Below, one piece after another: positions 25,820 to 35,404 of a stretch of DNA of 64,000 bases. This DNA is from Micromonospora lupini. GTDB lineage: Bacteria; Actinomycetota; Actinomycetes; Mycobacteriales; Micromonosporaceae. The first letter of the stretch is position 1; each line of letters begins with the position of its first letter. The notes beneath the pieces were generated by a model that was not told where the DNA came from, made no database searches, and saw only the letters and a program-made list of their open reading frames with translations. Location: NCBI RefSeq assembly GCF_026342015.1, contig NZ_JAPENL010000001.1:2356001-2420000 (forward strand), written 5' to 3'. The position numbers and the translations under genes are program-made.

Positions 25820-27264
25820 TGCAGCGCCCGCGCCGACGCCGCGTCGACAAGCGACCCGAGCTGGTGTACGCGCAGCGTGTTGGTCGAGCCGGGGGTGCCG
25901 GGCGGGCTGCCCGCCACGATCACCACGTAGTCGCCGGGGTTGGCCCGGTCGAGGCCGAGCAGCGCCTGGTCGACCTGGCGGAACATGTCGTCGGTGTGCT
26001 GCACGAACGGCATGAGGAAGGTCTCCACGCCCCAGGTCAGGGCGAGCTGGTCACGCACCTCGGGGACCGGCGTGAACGCCAGCAGCGGCAGGTCGCAGTG
26101 CAGGCGGGAGAGCCGCCGGACGGTGTCGCCGGTCTGCGAGAAGGCGACGAGCGCCTTGGCGTTGATGGCCCGGGCGATCGACGAGGCGGCCACGGTCAGC
26201 GCGCCACCGTGGGTACGCGGGTCGTGCTGCAGCCGGGGCACGCCGATCGAGCCGGCCTCGGTCGTCGTGACGATCTTGGCCATGGTGCTGACGGTCAGCA
26301 CCGGGTACTTGCCGACGCTTGTCTCGCCGGAGAGCATCACCGCGTCGGCGCCGTCGAGCACCGCGTTTGCCACGTCGGAGGCCTCCGCCCGGGTGGGGCG
26401 CGAGTTCTCGATCATGGAGTCGAGCATCTGGGTGGCCACGATGACAGGCTTGGCGTTCTCCCGGCAGAGCTGCACGGCCCGCTTCTGCACGAGCGGGACC
26501 TCGTCCAGCGGCATCTCCACGCCGAGGTCGCCGCGGGCGACCATGACGCCGTCGAAGGCCAGCACGATGGCCTCCAGGTGCTCCACGGCCTCCGGCTTCT
26601 CGACCTTGGCCAGCACCGGGCGGTACACGCCCTCCTCGGCCATGATGTTGTGGACGAGCTTGATGTCCTCGGCCGAGCGCACGAAGGACAGCGCGACCAG
26701 GTCGACGCCGAGCCCCAGCGAGAAGCGCAGGTCCTCGGCGTCCTTGTCCGACATGGCGGGCACGCTGACCGCCACGTTGGGCAGCGACACGCCCTTGTTG
26801 TTGGAGACCGGGCCGCCCTCGGTGACCAGGCAGCGGATGTCGTTGCCGGTGACGTCGGTGACCTCCACGGCGACCCGGCCGTCGTCGATCAGCAGGCGGT
26901 CACCGGGCTTCACCTCGTGCGGCAGCTTGCGGTAGGTGCAGGAGACCCGCTCCTTGGTGCCGAGGATGTCGTCGCCGGTGATCACGACGGAGTCGCCGGT
27001 GCGCCACTCGTGCGGGCCGTCGGCGAACCGGCCGAGCCGGATCTTGGGGCCCTGCAGGTCGGCGAGGATGGCGACCGGCTTGCCGGCGGCCTCGGACGCC
27101 TCCCGGACCAGTCGGTAGACCGCCTCGTGGTCGGCGTGGCTGCCGTGGCTGAAGTTGAGCCTCGCCACGTTCATGCCGGCCTCGACGAGGCCCCGGATGC
27201 GCTCCGGGGACGAGGTGGCGGGACCAAGAGTGCAGACGATCTTCACGCGGCGTGTCACGCCCAT
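25816..27264 (-). CDS. pyk: Pyruvate kinase
   Basis: Pyruvate kinase converts phosphoenolpyruvate and ADP to pyruvate and ATP, the last step of glycolysis. The 482-residue protein starts MGVTRRVKIVCTLGPATSSP. It has AGMNVARLNFSHGSHADHEA, ILADLQGPKIRLG, the metal/K+ site region FDGVMVARGDLGVEMPLDEV, KPVIVATQMLDSMIENSRPT and a C-terminal allosteric domain. The start ATG 27262-27264 is well supported by family alignment; the open frame runs upstream without similarity. It is the first gene of a pyk-tesB operon with a 4-bp overlap. Confidence 0.96.
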   Translation of the reverse strand: MGVTRRVKIVCTLGPATSSPERIRGLVEAGMNVARLNFSHGSHADHEAVYRLVREASEAAGKPVAILADLQGPKIRLGRFADGPHEWRTGDSVVITGDDILGTKERVSCTYRKLPHEVKPGDRLLIDDGRVAVEVTDVTGNDIRCLVTEGGPVSNNKGVSLPNVAVSVPAMSDKDAEDLRFSLGLGVDLVALSFVRSAEDIKLVHNIMAEEGVYRPVLAKVEKPEAVEHLEAIVLAFDGVMVARGDLGVEMPLDEVPLVQKRAVQLCRENAKPVIVATQMLDSMIENSRPTRAEASDVANAVLDGADAVMLSGETSVGKYPVLTVSTMAKIVTTTEAGSIGVPRLQHDPRTHGGALTVAASSIARAINAKALVAFSQTGDTVRRLSRLHCDLPLLAFTPVPEVRDQLALTWGVETFLMPFVQHTDDMFRQVDQALLGLDRANPGDYVVIVAGSPPGTPGSTNTLRVHQLGSLVDAASARALQ

Positions 27265-27463
27265 CAGGCTAGTCTCTCCTTCAGGTCGGACTCGGGGCCG
27301 ACCCCTTGCAGGCAGCGGAACAGGTGTCCAACAACGCGCGGCGCGCGTCGGACCGGCGGGCGGAACCGCACCGGGAACGTTGTGGCGACGGGCAACGGCG
27401 ACCGCGCGCCGGGAATCGTACGCCTGTCGCGGCGGGCGGTGTCGGGGCGCTCCCGGCCCCGGC

Positions 27464-28846
27464 TCACTCCGGGTGCCCCGACGGGGGCAGCGTGGGCACG
27501 GCGGTGAGCAGGTCACGAGGGTCGTAGTGCCGCTTGGCCCGACGCAGACGCGCCCAGTTCGCGCCGTACGCCAGCCGGACCCGTTCGGTCTCGGTCGGGG
27601 CGAGCAGGTTCGGATAGCCCCCGGGCAGGGCGAACGGGGCGAGCGCCGCCGAGGTGCGATCGGCCCACTCCCGGTGCGGCCCGGCCTCCCCGCCCGGCGG
27701 CCAGACCGCGATGATCTCGGTCAGCAGGTGCGCGGCGCGCAGACCGAACGCCGTGTCGCCGAGCCGGACCCTGGTGGCCGCGCCGTGGAAGTGGTGCAGG
27801 GCCAGCGCGGAGAACGGCGAGGTGACCTGCCGGGCGGCCTCGACGAGCGCGTCCACCGCGCCGCCGACGAGCGAGGGCAGCCAGCGGGTACGCAGCAGGT
27901 AGTGGTTTCCGTCGACCATTCCGCCGTCGAACATCCGCAACGCGTCCGCGTACGGCAGCGGGTCGACCTGGTCGACGAGCGGGGTGCCCAGCGCGCGCAG
28001 CCGGTCCAGCCACGGCCGGCCGGCGTCCAGGTCCGGGCCGCTGTAGAAGGGGCACACGAAGACCACCGGTTCGCCGGCCGGGCCGGGCAGGAAGCCGGCC
28101 ATCACTGTCACCTCGTCCGGGGCGTCGGCGAGCAGCGCCGCGTAGCCGCGCAGCACCGCCGGCGCCTCGGCCAGCGCGAACATGATCATGCCGGCGAGCA
28201 CGGCGGGCAGCCGGTGCGCCCGGTACCGCAGCTCGGTGACCACGCCGACGTTCCCGCCGCCGCCGCGCAGCGCCCAGTACAACTCGGCGTCGTGGCGCGG
28301 GTCGGCGGTGACCCGACGGCCGTCGGCGAGGACGACCTCCGCCCCGAGCAGGTTGTCCAGGGCCAGGCCGAACCGCCCGCAGAGCGGACCGTACCCACCG
28401 GCCAGGGTCAGCCCGGCCATGCCCACGCCCCGGACCACACCCGTGGGGACCACCAGGTCGTACGGGGCCGCCGCGGCGAGCAGGTCGGCGGCGCTGGCAC
28501 CGCCGGCCACCGTCACCGTGCCCCGGTCCGCGTCGACCCGGACCGTGCGCAGACCTGTCAGGTCGAGCACCAGGCCACCGTCGCGCAGTGCCCGGCCGGC
28601 CCAGTCGTGCCCGCCGGAGCGGACCGACACCGGCAGGTGGCACCGGGCGGCGACGCGGACCGCCGCGGCCACCTCTTCGGCGTCCAGGCAGTGGGCGACC
28701 AGGGCGGGCGTACGGTCGACGGCGGCGTTCCACAGGCGGGTGGCGGTGTCGAACCCGGGCTCGCCCGGCTCGTGGAGGCGGTCACCGAGCAGGGCACGCA
28801 GCCGCGCGGCGGCGGACGCGACGTCGGGGGTGGCGGCGGAGCTCAT
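27464..28846 (-). CDS. FAD-linked oxidase, berberine-bridge-enzyme type
   Basis: The 460-residue flavoprotein has an FAD_binding_4 (PCMH) domain with PVSVRSGGHDWAGRALRDGG. The His is the usual site of covalent 8-alpha FAD attachment, followed by VTVAGGASAADLLAAAAPYD. A C-terminal BBE motif reads ANWARLRRAKRHYDPRDLLT. The second covalent cysteine of bicovalent members is not seen: the loop reads RGVGMAGLTLAGGYGPLCGR. Such enzymes oxidise sugars, alkaloids or polyketides; substrate unknown. Start ATG 28844-28846 has GAGGAG upstream. It is monocistronic. Confidence 0.87.
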   Translation of the reverse strand: MSSAATPDVASAAARLRALLGDRLHEPGEPGFDTATRLWNAAVDRTPALVAHCLDAEEVAAAVRVAARCHLPVSVRSGGHDWAGRALRDGGLVLDLTGLRTVRVDADRGTVTVAGGASAADLLAAAAPYDLVVPTGVVRGVGMAGLTLAGGYGPLCGRFGLALDNLLGAEVVLADGRRVTADPRHDAELYWALRGGGGNVGVVTELRYRAHRLPAVLAGMIMFALAEAPAVLRGYAALLADAPDEVTVMAGFLPGPAGEPVVFVCPFYSGPDLDAGRPWLDRLRALGTPLVDQVDPLPYADALRMFDGGMVDGNHYLLRTRWLPSLVGGAVDALVEAARQVTSPFSALALHHFHGAATRVRLGDTAFGLRAAHLLTEIIAVWPPGGEAGPHREWADRTSAALAPFALPGGYPNLLAPTETERVRLAYGANWARLRRAKRHYDPRDLLTAVPTLPPSGHPE

Positions 28847-28977
28847 GGCGTCTCCTCGACCGGGCCCGGCCGATGACGCCGGGTGCGCCCCGACAGCGGT
28901 GCTCGGTGCGCGCGACCGTAGCACCGGCGGACGCCTGATCGCCGTCACCATCACGACACCCGTCGCCTGACCGACCG

Positions 28978-29343
28978 TCAGCTCTCGGCTTTGACCAGCG
29001 GAAACTCCAGCGAGCCGGCCGGGCAGAGGAAGGTCAGCACGTCCACCCGGTAGAGGCCTGCCTGCACCGCCGGGTCGGCCTCCAGCACGCTGCGCACGTC
29101 CTCGACACTGCCCGTGCGGGCCAGCCCGAAGCCGATCGGCGGCTCCGGCGTACGGGCCGGGCCATCCACCGAGCCGGCGACCAGGATGATCCCGCTGCGC
29201 TGCAACGCCTGCATGTGCTCGGTGTGCTCGGCCTGCAACCGTTGCACGGTCTCCGGGGGCAGCGCCCGTGCGGCCGCGCCGGGATAGATCACGATGCACT
29301 CGTACGTGTCGAGCGCGAAGTCGACCTGCGGCGTTCCCGCCAT
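28978..29343 (-). CDS. YCII-related domain protein
   Basis: The 121-residue protein resembles the YCII/DGPF fold: YECIVIYPGAAARALPPETV, then LQAEHTEHMQALQRSGIILV containing the conserved His, and VEDVRSVLEADPAVQAGLYR. YCII proteins form ferredoxin-like dimers of mostly unknown function; some serve as small enzymes in aromatic degradation. It reads from ATG 29341-29343 and is divergent from the small Cys-rich gene at 29558. Confidence 0.75.
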   Translation of the reverse strand: MAGTPQVDFALDTYECIVIYPGAAARALPPETVQRLQAEHTEHMQALQRSGIILVAGSVDGPARTPEPPIGFGLARTGSVEDVRSVLEADPAVQAGLYRVDVLTFLCPAGSLEFPLVKAES

Positions 29344-29557
29344 GGTGCTCCCTCCGCCGTCGCGCCGGCAGGCACCGGCCGGCCGCCCGAGCCGGCGTCA
29401 CCGGCACGCGCCCAGCGTCGCATGCCGACGAGTGCGGTACCTGTCGCTCCGCGCAACTGGCCCCGGTCGGTCGACAACTCCGCCGGCAGGTCGGTCGGCC
29501 CCGGTGCCGGCACCGACTACGGTGGACGGTCCGGGCACGGGTGGTGGGGAGGTCGGG

Positions 29558-29872
29558 ATGCGCGACGACGAGCCGGGGTCGAGCCCGCTGCCGTACGCCG
29601 AGGTGACCGACGAGGCGTACGCCACGCAGGCCGCGGCGGGCTTCCAGCCGCAGGAGTTCGAGTTCGCGGTGGTGCTCAGTGGGCGGTGCCCCAGGTGTGA
29701 CCACCCGAGCACCACGACGCTCGTCGACGAGGTGTACCGCAAGGACGCCGCGACCCCCGATACCGGTTACCGGACGCTGCTGTGCGAGTGCGACGCCGAG
29801 CACCCGGGGCGCCCCGCCGGGCTGCGCGGCTGTGGGGCGTACTGGACGCTGTGGTTGGAGGTCGAGGCGTGA
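29558..29872 (+). CDS. Small cysteine-rich protein of unknown function
   Basis: The 104-residue protein starts MRDDEPGSSPLPYAEVTDEA after a GGGGAGG. A candidate metal site is formed by CPRCDH, LCECDAEHPG and GCGAYW, a zinc-ribbon-like arrangement of Cys and His at about residues 44-97. No family is recognised. Its stop overlaps the GTG of the following membrane-protein gene (GTGA), so the two are coupled. Confidence 0.65.
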   Translation: MRDDEPGSSPLPYAEVTDEAYATQAAAGFQPQEFEFAVVLSGRCPRCDHPSTTTLVDEVYRKDAATPDTGYRTLLCECDAEHPGRPAGLRGCGAYWTLWLEVEA

Positions 29873-30333
29873 TCCGGCTTCGTCCGGGGCCGCCCGCGAG
29901 CGTCGCCGACCTGCACCGCGCACAGCAACTGGCGGGCCTGCTGCGCGGCGAGTTGGAGCGCGTCCGCGCGGCGGCGGTGGCCTGGCGTAACGGGCTGGGT
30001 GGCCTGCTGGTGGCGCTCGTCGGGTTCAGCCTGATCCGGGGCCGCGCCGACGTGACCACTCTCGCGGCGGGCTGGGGCGCGCTGGTCGGGGTTCTGCTGC
30101 TCGCCGCGCTGGCCGCGGGCGTGGCCGGGGCGCTCGCGCTGCTCCGCGCCGCGCACGGCCGGTTGAGTGTGACACCTGTGGCTGCCCTCCCGCCGGCCCC
30201 GCTCGGCGACCACGTGGAGGCCGTGGCGGCGGTCCGGTCCCTGCGGACCGGGGTGGGGCTGGTCCTGCTCTGCACCGCGCTGCTGGTCGCCGCGGTGGCT
30301 GTCACCTGGTACGCCCCCGCGCAACACCTGTGA
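29869..30333 (+). CDS. Two- to three-TM membrane protein of unknown function
   Basis: The 154-residue protein from GTG 29869 (VIRLRPGPPASVADLHRAQQ) has a short charged N-terminus, hydrophobic helices at roughly residues 43-57, 67-91 and 127-148, and a cytoplasmic loop between. It is coupled to the small Cys-rich gene by a 4-bp overlap. Only 7 bp separate its stop from the convergent stop of the CHAT gene. No function can be assigned; a role as the membrane partner of the Cys-rich protein is inference. Confidence 0.65.
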   Translation: MIRLRPGPPASVADLHRAQQLAGLLRGELERVRAAAVAWRNGLGGLLVALVGFSLIRGRADVTTLAAGWGALVGVLLLAALAAGVAGALALLRAAHGRLSVTPVAALPPAPLGDHVEAVAAVRSLRTGVGLVLLCTALLVAAVAVTWYAPAQHL

Positions 30334-30340
30334 CGTGTCG

Positions 30341-33300
30341 TCAGGGGCCGAGGTGGGCGTAGCCGGCCCAGACGTCGGGTAGGCCGGGCAGGGCGGCGCG
30401 GAGCCGGCGGACCGCCTGGTGCAGGGCCGCCGCCGCCCGGTCGGGTGCGATCCCGCCGGGCACCGCCAGACCGTCGTACACGTCGGCGCAGAGCCGCACT
30501 GTCAATGTGTCCGAGATGGACCAGAGCGCGCCGATGACCTGCCGAAACCCGGCGAGTTGGAACGCGGTGCCGAGGGTGAGCGCCTCGTCGGGCAGGGCGG
30601 CGCCGCCGCGTACCGTCTCGCAGGCGGAGAGGACTGCCAGCGCGGCCGGGTTGCCGGCGGGTCGCCACAGGTCCCGGACGTGCAGCGCGCCACCGGCCAG
30701 CGCGAGACGCCCCCACGCCGGGGCGCGCAGGTCCTGTGTGCCGTGACAGGACAGGTGGACGACCGGTTGGTCGGGTAGCGCCGCCAGCACCGCCGCCGGA
30801 GTGGCCGCCGGGCCGAGCAGCGAACGGACCCGGGGCAGGTGTCGACGGACGATCTCCTCCTCCCGCCCGACGCCTGGCAGGTCGGCCAGGCCCGGGGTCT
30901 GCGGCATGCCGACCAGGAGCGCGGAGTCGACCGGTTCGGCTCGGACCGGTACACCGCGCCGTGCGTGCGCCAGCGCCCGCAACGAGGCCGTGTACGACGG
31001 CGTCACCCGGTCCAGGACCCCGTCGCCGCCGTCGAGCGGGCCGGCGGCGTGCAACGGCAGCAGGGTGAGCAGCCCGGTGGGACACCACCACAGACGTGGC
31101 CAGTCCGGGCCGGACGACGCCGCTGTGGGCCCGGCCGCGTCGAGCACCGGCGCCGCGACCGTCCGCCACAGCCAGTCCAGGGTGTCGGCGGCCTCGGCCC
31201 GCGCCGCCGCCCGGCGGCGCTGCGTCTCCGGCGCGGAGGCGTTCGGCGCCGCCGGGCCGGTGAGCACCGCGATCGCGGTGAGGAAACCCGCCGTCCGGGT
31301 GACCAGCTCGGCCAGCGTCAGCTCGGGCAGGGGCACCAGGTCGACCCGGCCGTCGGCGACGACGAGCGCGTCGCAGCGCCGGGCGGCCACGTTGACGAGC
31401 ACCACGGGGCCACCGGCGGCGGCGGTGGCCAGCGCGGCGAACGGCGGCGGGCGGAGGAAGTCGGCGAACCCGGGCTGGTCGCGGATCTCCGTCAACAGGT
31501 CACGCCTGCGTACGGCGAGGTCGTACCGCCGCTCCGGCGCGGACCCGGCCCCGCCGACAGGTGACAGCGCGCCGGCCGAGGGGACGGCGAAGTCGTCGAG
31601 CGCGGCCTGCACCTCGGCGAGTCGGGCGGCCAGCCGGGGCGCCCGCGCGCGGAGCGCGGCCAGGTCGGCGCCCGCGTCGTGAGCCCGGGTCAACAGGACG
31701 CCCCGGCCGTACTCCAGCAGCTCGACCGCGCGCTCCGGCTGGCGCAGGGCGACGGCGACCGCCGCCGCGTCGCTGGCCAGCCCGGAGAACAGCCCCAGCA
31801 GCCGGGCCTGGTCGTCGTGGTCCATGCCGTGCCACGCCACCAGGTCGATCAGCTCGATCGCGGAGGCGTACCCGCCGAGCGCCGCCGTCAGATCACCGGC
31901 CGCGGCGGCGCGTGTCGCGTACCGCGCGGCTGTCCTGGCGCGCAGCAACGACGGCGCGGCCTCCACCTGGGCGGCGGCGCGCAGCGCCTCGGTCGCCTCG
32001 GCCGACGCCGCGGACCCGTCGCCCGCGGCGTCGGCGACCGCTTCGAGTGCGGTGGCGAGGTTGTTCAGGCACATGGTGCGGGCGGGATGCTCGGCGGCCA
32101 GCGCGTCGACGGCCCCCCGGTACGCGGCCAGCATGGCGTCGGCGTCGGCCTCGGCGTGTCCCGCCTCGAAGCGCACCAGCAGCGCGTTGCCGAGGTTCGT
32201 GCGAATCCGGTGCCGGTCCATGTCGGCCGACGGCCGATCGTTCAAGCGTTCCAACAGCCGGATCGCCTCGTCGAGTGCCGCCGGGTCGTCGCGCAGTTCG
32301 TGCCGCAGCAGGTGAGCCAGGGCGAGGGTGGCGACCGCCTGGGCGTACTCGGACGGGTCGGCTTCCCGCTCGGCCAGCTCGGCGGCCTCGCGCAGCGCGG
32401 CGACCGCGGCCTCGGAGTCGGCGGCGATGTCGGCCGCGACCTGTTCGGCGGGCTGGCCGCCGACGGGCAACTGATCGGCCAGGAAGAGCTCGACCCGGCG
32501 GTTCAGGGCCGAGCCGTAGTTGATCAGCGCCGGCATCCGGTCCGGGTGCCCGGGTGGTGTGGTGTCGCTGACCTGCGCCAGCACCTGCACGGCCTCGGTG
32601 AGGGTCGCCAGGTCCTGGGTCGAGGCGAACAGCGCCTGCAGCACCAGGCCGAGGTTCGAGCGGTACCGGGGCAGGAGCGTGGCGTCCGGCGCGGCGGCGG
32701 CCACCGCGGCCCGCAGCGCCACCGCCGCCGGTTCCAGCAGTGCCGGTTCGCCGGCCAGGTCGGAGAGTTCCCGCAGGGTGTTGCCGAGGTTGTTGAGCAC
32801 CTGGTGGCGCAGCGGGTCGGTACCGGGCAACAGCCGTTCGGCCTCGGTCAGCGCGTCCCGACCGGCGCGCAGCGCGCGCACGCCGCCCAGGTCGGCATGG
32901 CCGGCACCGAGCGCGTGGCCGAGCTCGGCGAGCCTGCGCGCCCGCCGCTCGGTGTTCCGGGCGGCGGCCACGCCGTCGCGCAGCAGCCGTACCGCCTCGG
33001 TGACGTCGTCGGGTCGTCGCCGCCGCTCGTAACGGGTCACCAGCAGGACGGCCAGAGCCTGTCGCAGCTCGTCGAGGTCAATCCCGCCGGGCGTCGGTCC
33101 GGCGCCGAGCGCCGCCCGGTAGGCGTCGACCGCCGCGTCGAGGTCGACCGGGTCGGCGTCGGCCTGGTGCCGTTCGGCGAGCAGGGTGGCGAGCCCGGCC
33201 TGGGCGCTTCCGGCCAGTTCCGGGTCGAGCCCGCCGAACCCGGCAAGCGCCGACCGGTACGCCTCGATCGCGGCATCCCGGTCGGCAGGTGTCCGATCGC

Positions 33301-34297
33301 GCAGGAACCGTTCGGCGAGCGCGGTGCCGTGCAGCGCGGCGACGCGTGGGTCGCCGCTGCCCTGGGCTGCGGCGAAGACGTCGACCGCCTCGTCGAGGTC
33401 GCCCGGCCGGCCGTGCAGCCGCCACCTGTCGCGCAGCCGCTGACCGAGGTTCATCCGCGCCATCGTGCGCACGGGCGTGCCCGCGGCGGCAGCCCGGGCG
33501 GCGTCGCGCAGCGCCGTGATCGACTCGTCGAGCGCGGCCGGGTCGTGGTCGACCTCGTACGTGTCGCCCAGGACGTTGCCGAGGTTGAACAGCCGCACCG
33601 GACGTTCCGGGTCGCCGACCGCTGTGGACTCCAGGCTCTCCCGGTGCGCCGCGACGGCCGCCGGGAGGGCCCTGCGCCGGCCGAGGTGCTGGAACTGGTC
33701 ACGGTGGACCTTGCCGAGGGCGGACAGGTAGTGCAGCCGCTCTGGTGCCCCCGGCGGCGTACCGTCGAGGGCCTGGCGCAGCAGCGGTTCGGCCCGGTCG
33801 GCCGCCCGGTAGTCGCGGCTGGTCTCGGCGGCGGCCATCAGCAGGACCGCCTCGACGTAGTGGGCGCCGGCGGCGTCGGCGCCCGGGCCGGCCGACCGCA
33901 GGCCGGACCGAGCCGGCGGCGCGTCGGCGGGTGGGACGCCGGCGCCTGGCGGTCGGTGCGCGTGCAGCAGCGCCCGCATCGCCGGCGGGACCCGCTCCGG
34001 TGCGAAGCGCAGCAGGAACTCGGTGAGCCCGAGCGCCTGGCCGAGGTCGTCGGCGTCCTCGCCCGAGGGCAGCAGGTGGTAGCGGTACCAGTGCAGGGTG
34101 GCCAGGAGGAACACGCCCTCGGCGACCCGCTCGGGCAGCGGCTTGTCCGTGGGCGTGGCGGTCACCAGCTCGATGACCGCCTCGCCGTCGCGGATCGCGC
34201 CGGAGTCGAGGACCGCACGGTGGTCGCCGGTGGCGTCGAAGCGGTCCAGCCGCTCCCGCAGCCGACCGACCGGGTCGGGTCTGAACCGTCGCCACAT
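30341..34297 (-). CDS. TPR-CHAT caspase-like protein
   Basis: The 1318-residue protein has an alpha-helical N-terminal two thirds built of TPR-like repeats (for example FNLGNVLGDTYEVDHDPAAL and NLGNTLRELSDLAGEPALLE) and a C-terminal CHAT domain. The CHAT catalytic dyad is intact: His at about 1185 in VVHLSCHGTQDLRAP and Cys at about 1226 in ALAVLSACETVRGGAALPDE. CHAT proteases cut partner proteins after activation, as in separase and type III-E CRISPR TPR-CHAT. In actinomycetes stand-alone TPR-CHAT proteins are common and uncharacterised. Start ATG 34295-34297 follows GGGGGAGG. No obvious substrate gene is adjacent, apart from the convergent small pair at 29558-30333. Confidence 0.88.
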   Translation of the reverse strand: MWRRFRPDPVGRLRERLDRFDATGDHRAVLDSGAIRDGEAVIELVTATPTDKPLPERVAEGVFLLATLHWYRYHLLPSGEDADDLGQALGLTEFLLRFAPERVPPAMRALLHAHRPPGAGVPPADAPPARSGLRSAGPGADAAGAHYVEAVLLMAAAETSRDYRAADRAEPLLRQALDGTPPGAPERLHYLSALGKVHRDQFQHLGRRRALPAAVAAHRESLESTAVGDPERPVRLFNLGNVLGDTYEVDHDPAALDESITALRDAARAAAAGTPVRTMARMNLGQRLRDRWRLHGRPGDLDEAVDVFAAAQGSGDPRVAALHGTALAERFLRDRTPADRDAAIEAYRSALAGFGGLDPELAGSAQAGLATLLAERHQADADPVDLDAAVDAYRAALGAGPTPGGIDLDELRQALAVLLVTRYERRRRPDDVTEAVRLLRDGVAAARNTERRARRLAELGHALGAGHADLGGVRALRAGRDALTEAERLLPGTDPLRHQVLNNLGNTLRELSDLAGEPALLEPAAVALRAAVAAAAPDATLLPRYRSNLGLVLQALFASTQDLATLTEAVQVLAQVSDTTPPGHPDRMPALINYGSALNRRVELFLADQLPVGGQPAEQVAADIAADSEAAVAALREAAELAEREADPSEYAQAVATLALAHLLRHELRDDPAALDEAIRLLERLNDRPSADMDRHRIRTNLGNALLVRFEAGHAEADADAMLAAYRGAVDALAAEHPARTMCLNNLATALEAVADAAGDGSAASAEATEALRAAAQVEAAPSLLRARTAARYATRAAAAGDLTAALGGYASAIELIDLVAWHGMDHDDQARLLGLFSGLASDAAAVAVALRQPERAVELLEYGRGVLLTRAHDAGADLAALRARAPRLAARLAEVQAALDDFAVPSAGALSPVGGAGSAPERRYDLAVRRRDLLTEIRDQPGFADFLRPPPFAALATAAAGGPVVLVNVAARRCDALVVADGRVDLVPLPELTLAELVTRTAGFLTAIAVLTGPAAPNASAPETQRRRAAARAEAADTLDWLWRTVAAPVLDAAGPTAASSGPDWPRLWWCPTGLLTLLPLHAAGPLDGGDGVLDRVTPSYTASLRALAHARRGVPVRAEPVDSALLVGMPQTPGLADLPGVGREEEIVRRHLPRVRSLLGPAATPAAVLAALPDQPVVHLSCHGTQDLRAPAWGRLALAGGALHVRDLWRPAGNPAALAVLSACETVRGGAALPDEALTLGTAFQLAGFRQVIGALWSISDTLTVRLCADVYDGLAVPGGIAPDRAAAALHQAVRRLRAALPGLPDVWAGYAHLGP

Positions 34298-34486
34298 CGC
34301 GCCTCCCCCGGCCGGCCGCACCGACTCGGATCAGGCGTAGCAGACCGGACAGGACGGACGCTAGAGCCTGTGTCAAAGTCCTCGGTCGAGCCGGTGGCGG
34401 CATGACGGGCTGTTTCCGGGGGATGATCACCAGGTGGTGGGTTGTCCTTCTCCCCCGCCGCGACGAAGACGATTGGGGATACGCGT

Positions 34487-35359
34487 ATGGCCACCGACAT
34501 CAGCAAGCAGCCCGCGAAGGCGTCCGGCACGTACCGGATCGGGGGCGACGTCACTGTCAACCGGCTCGGTTACGGGGCGATGCAGATCACCGGGCCGGGT
34601 GTCTGGGGTGATCCGAAGGACCCGGCCGAGGCGCTGCGGGTGCTGCGCCGGTCGGTCGAGCTGGGCGTGACGTTCATCGACACCGCCGACTCGTACGGCC
34701 CGTTCGTGTCCGAGTTGCTGATCCGCGAGGCTCTGCACCCGTACGCGGACGACCTGGTCATCGCGACCAAGGCCGGGCTGACCCGCTCCGGCCCGGGCGA
34801 CTGGCGTCCGGTGGGCCGCCCGGAGTACCTGCGCCAGCAGTGTGAGCTGAGCCTGCGTCACCTGGGTCTGGACAGCATCCCGCTCTACCAGCTGCACCGG
34901 ATCGACCCGCAGGTGCCGCTTGCCGACCAGCTGGGTGAGCTGGCCCTGTTGCAGCAGGAGGGCAAGATCCGCCACATCGGGCTGTCCGAGGTGAGCGTCG
35001 AGCAGATCGAGCAGGCCCGCGCGATCACCACTGTCGCCTCCGTGCAGAACCTGTACAACCTCGCCAACCGCAGCGCCGAGGACGTCCTGGAGTACTGCGA
35101 GCGCAACGACCTCGCGTTCATCCCGTGGTTCCCGATCGCCACCGGCGAGCTGGCCCGCCCGGGCGGCCCGCTGGACGCGATCTCCACCGAGCACGGGGCG
35201 ACGCCCGCGCAGCTCGCGCTGGCCTGGCTGCTGCGCCGCTCGCCGGTGATGCTGCCGATCCCCGGCACGTCCTCGGTGGCGCACCTGGAGGAGAACGTGG
35301 CCGCGGCCGACGTGCGGCTCACCGACGACGAGTTCGAGTCGCTGGCCAAGGCGAGCTGA
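34487..35359 (+). CDS. Aldo/keto reductase
   Basis: The 290-residue NADPH-dependent oxidoreductase has the AKR beta8/alpha8 barrel signatures: [20 protein letters not shown] with catalytic Asp and Tyr, [18 protein letters not shown] with the Lys, [11 protein letters not shown] with the His, and a C-terminal coenzyme site [20 protein letters not shown]. Start at ATG 34487 ([20 protein letters not shown]); an upstream start at 34442 has no better ribosome site. The substrate is unknown. It is divergent from the CHAT gene and convergent with the lipase gene, with a perfect palindrome between. Confidence 0.93.
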   Translation: MATDISKQPAKASGTYRIGGDVTVNRLGYGAMQITGPGVWGDPKDPAEALRVLRRSVELGVTFIDTADSYGPFVSELLIREALHPYADDLVIATKAGLTRSGPGDWRPVGRPEYLRQQCELSLRHLGLDSIPLYQLHRIDPQVPLADQLGELALLQQEGKIRHIGLSEVSVEQIEQARAITTVASVQNLYNLANRSAEDVLEYCERNDLAFIPWFPIATGELARPGGPLDAISTEHGATPAQLALAWLLRRSPVMLPIPGTSSVAHLEENVAAADVRLTDDEFESLAKAS

Positions 35360-35364
35360 GCGAG

Positions 35365-35402
35365 GCCGTGCGGGTGGTCCCGGCCGGGACCACCCGCACG
35401 GC
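35365..35402. terminator. 38-bp perfect palindrome, bidirectional terminator
   Basis: Each 19-base arm at 35365-35383 and 35384-35402 is an exact inverse of the other (starts GCCGTGCGGGTGG). It fills the whole 45-bp gap between the convergent aldo/keto reductase (stop 35359) and lipase (stop 35405) genes. Symmetry and position both fit a shared terminator. Confidence 0.8.
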
Positions 35403-35404
35403 GG

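Noticed and set aside
31679..34405. 908-codon open frame antisense to the CHAT gene
   Set aside because: Gly/Arg/Val-rich with no recognisable motif; the opposite frame has TPR and CHAT motifs and a good ribosome site.
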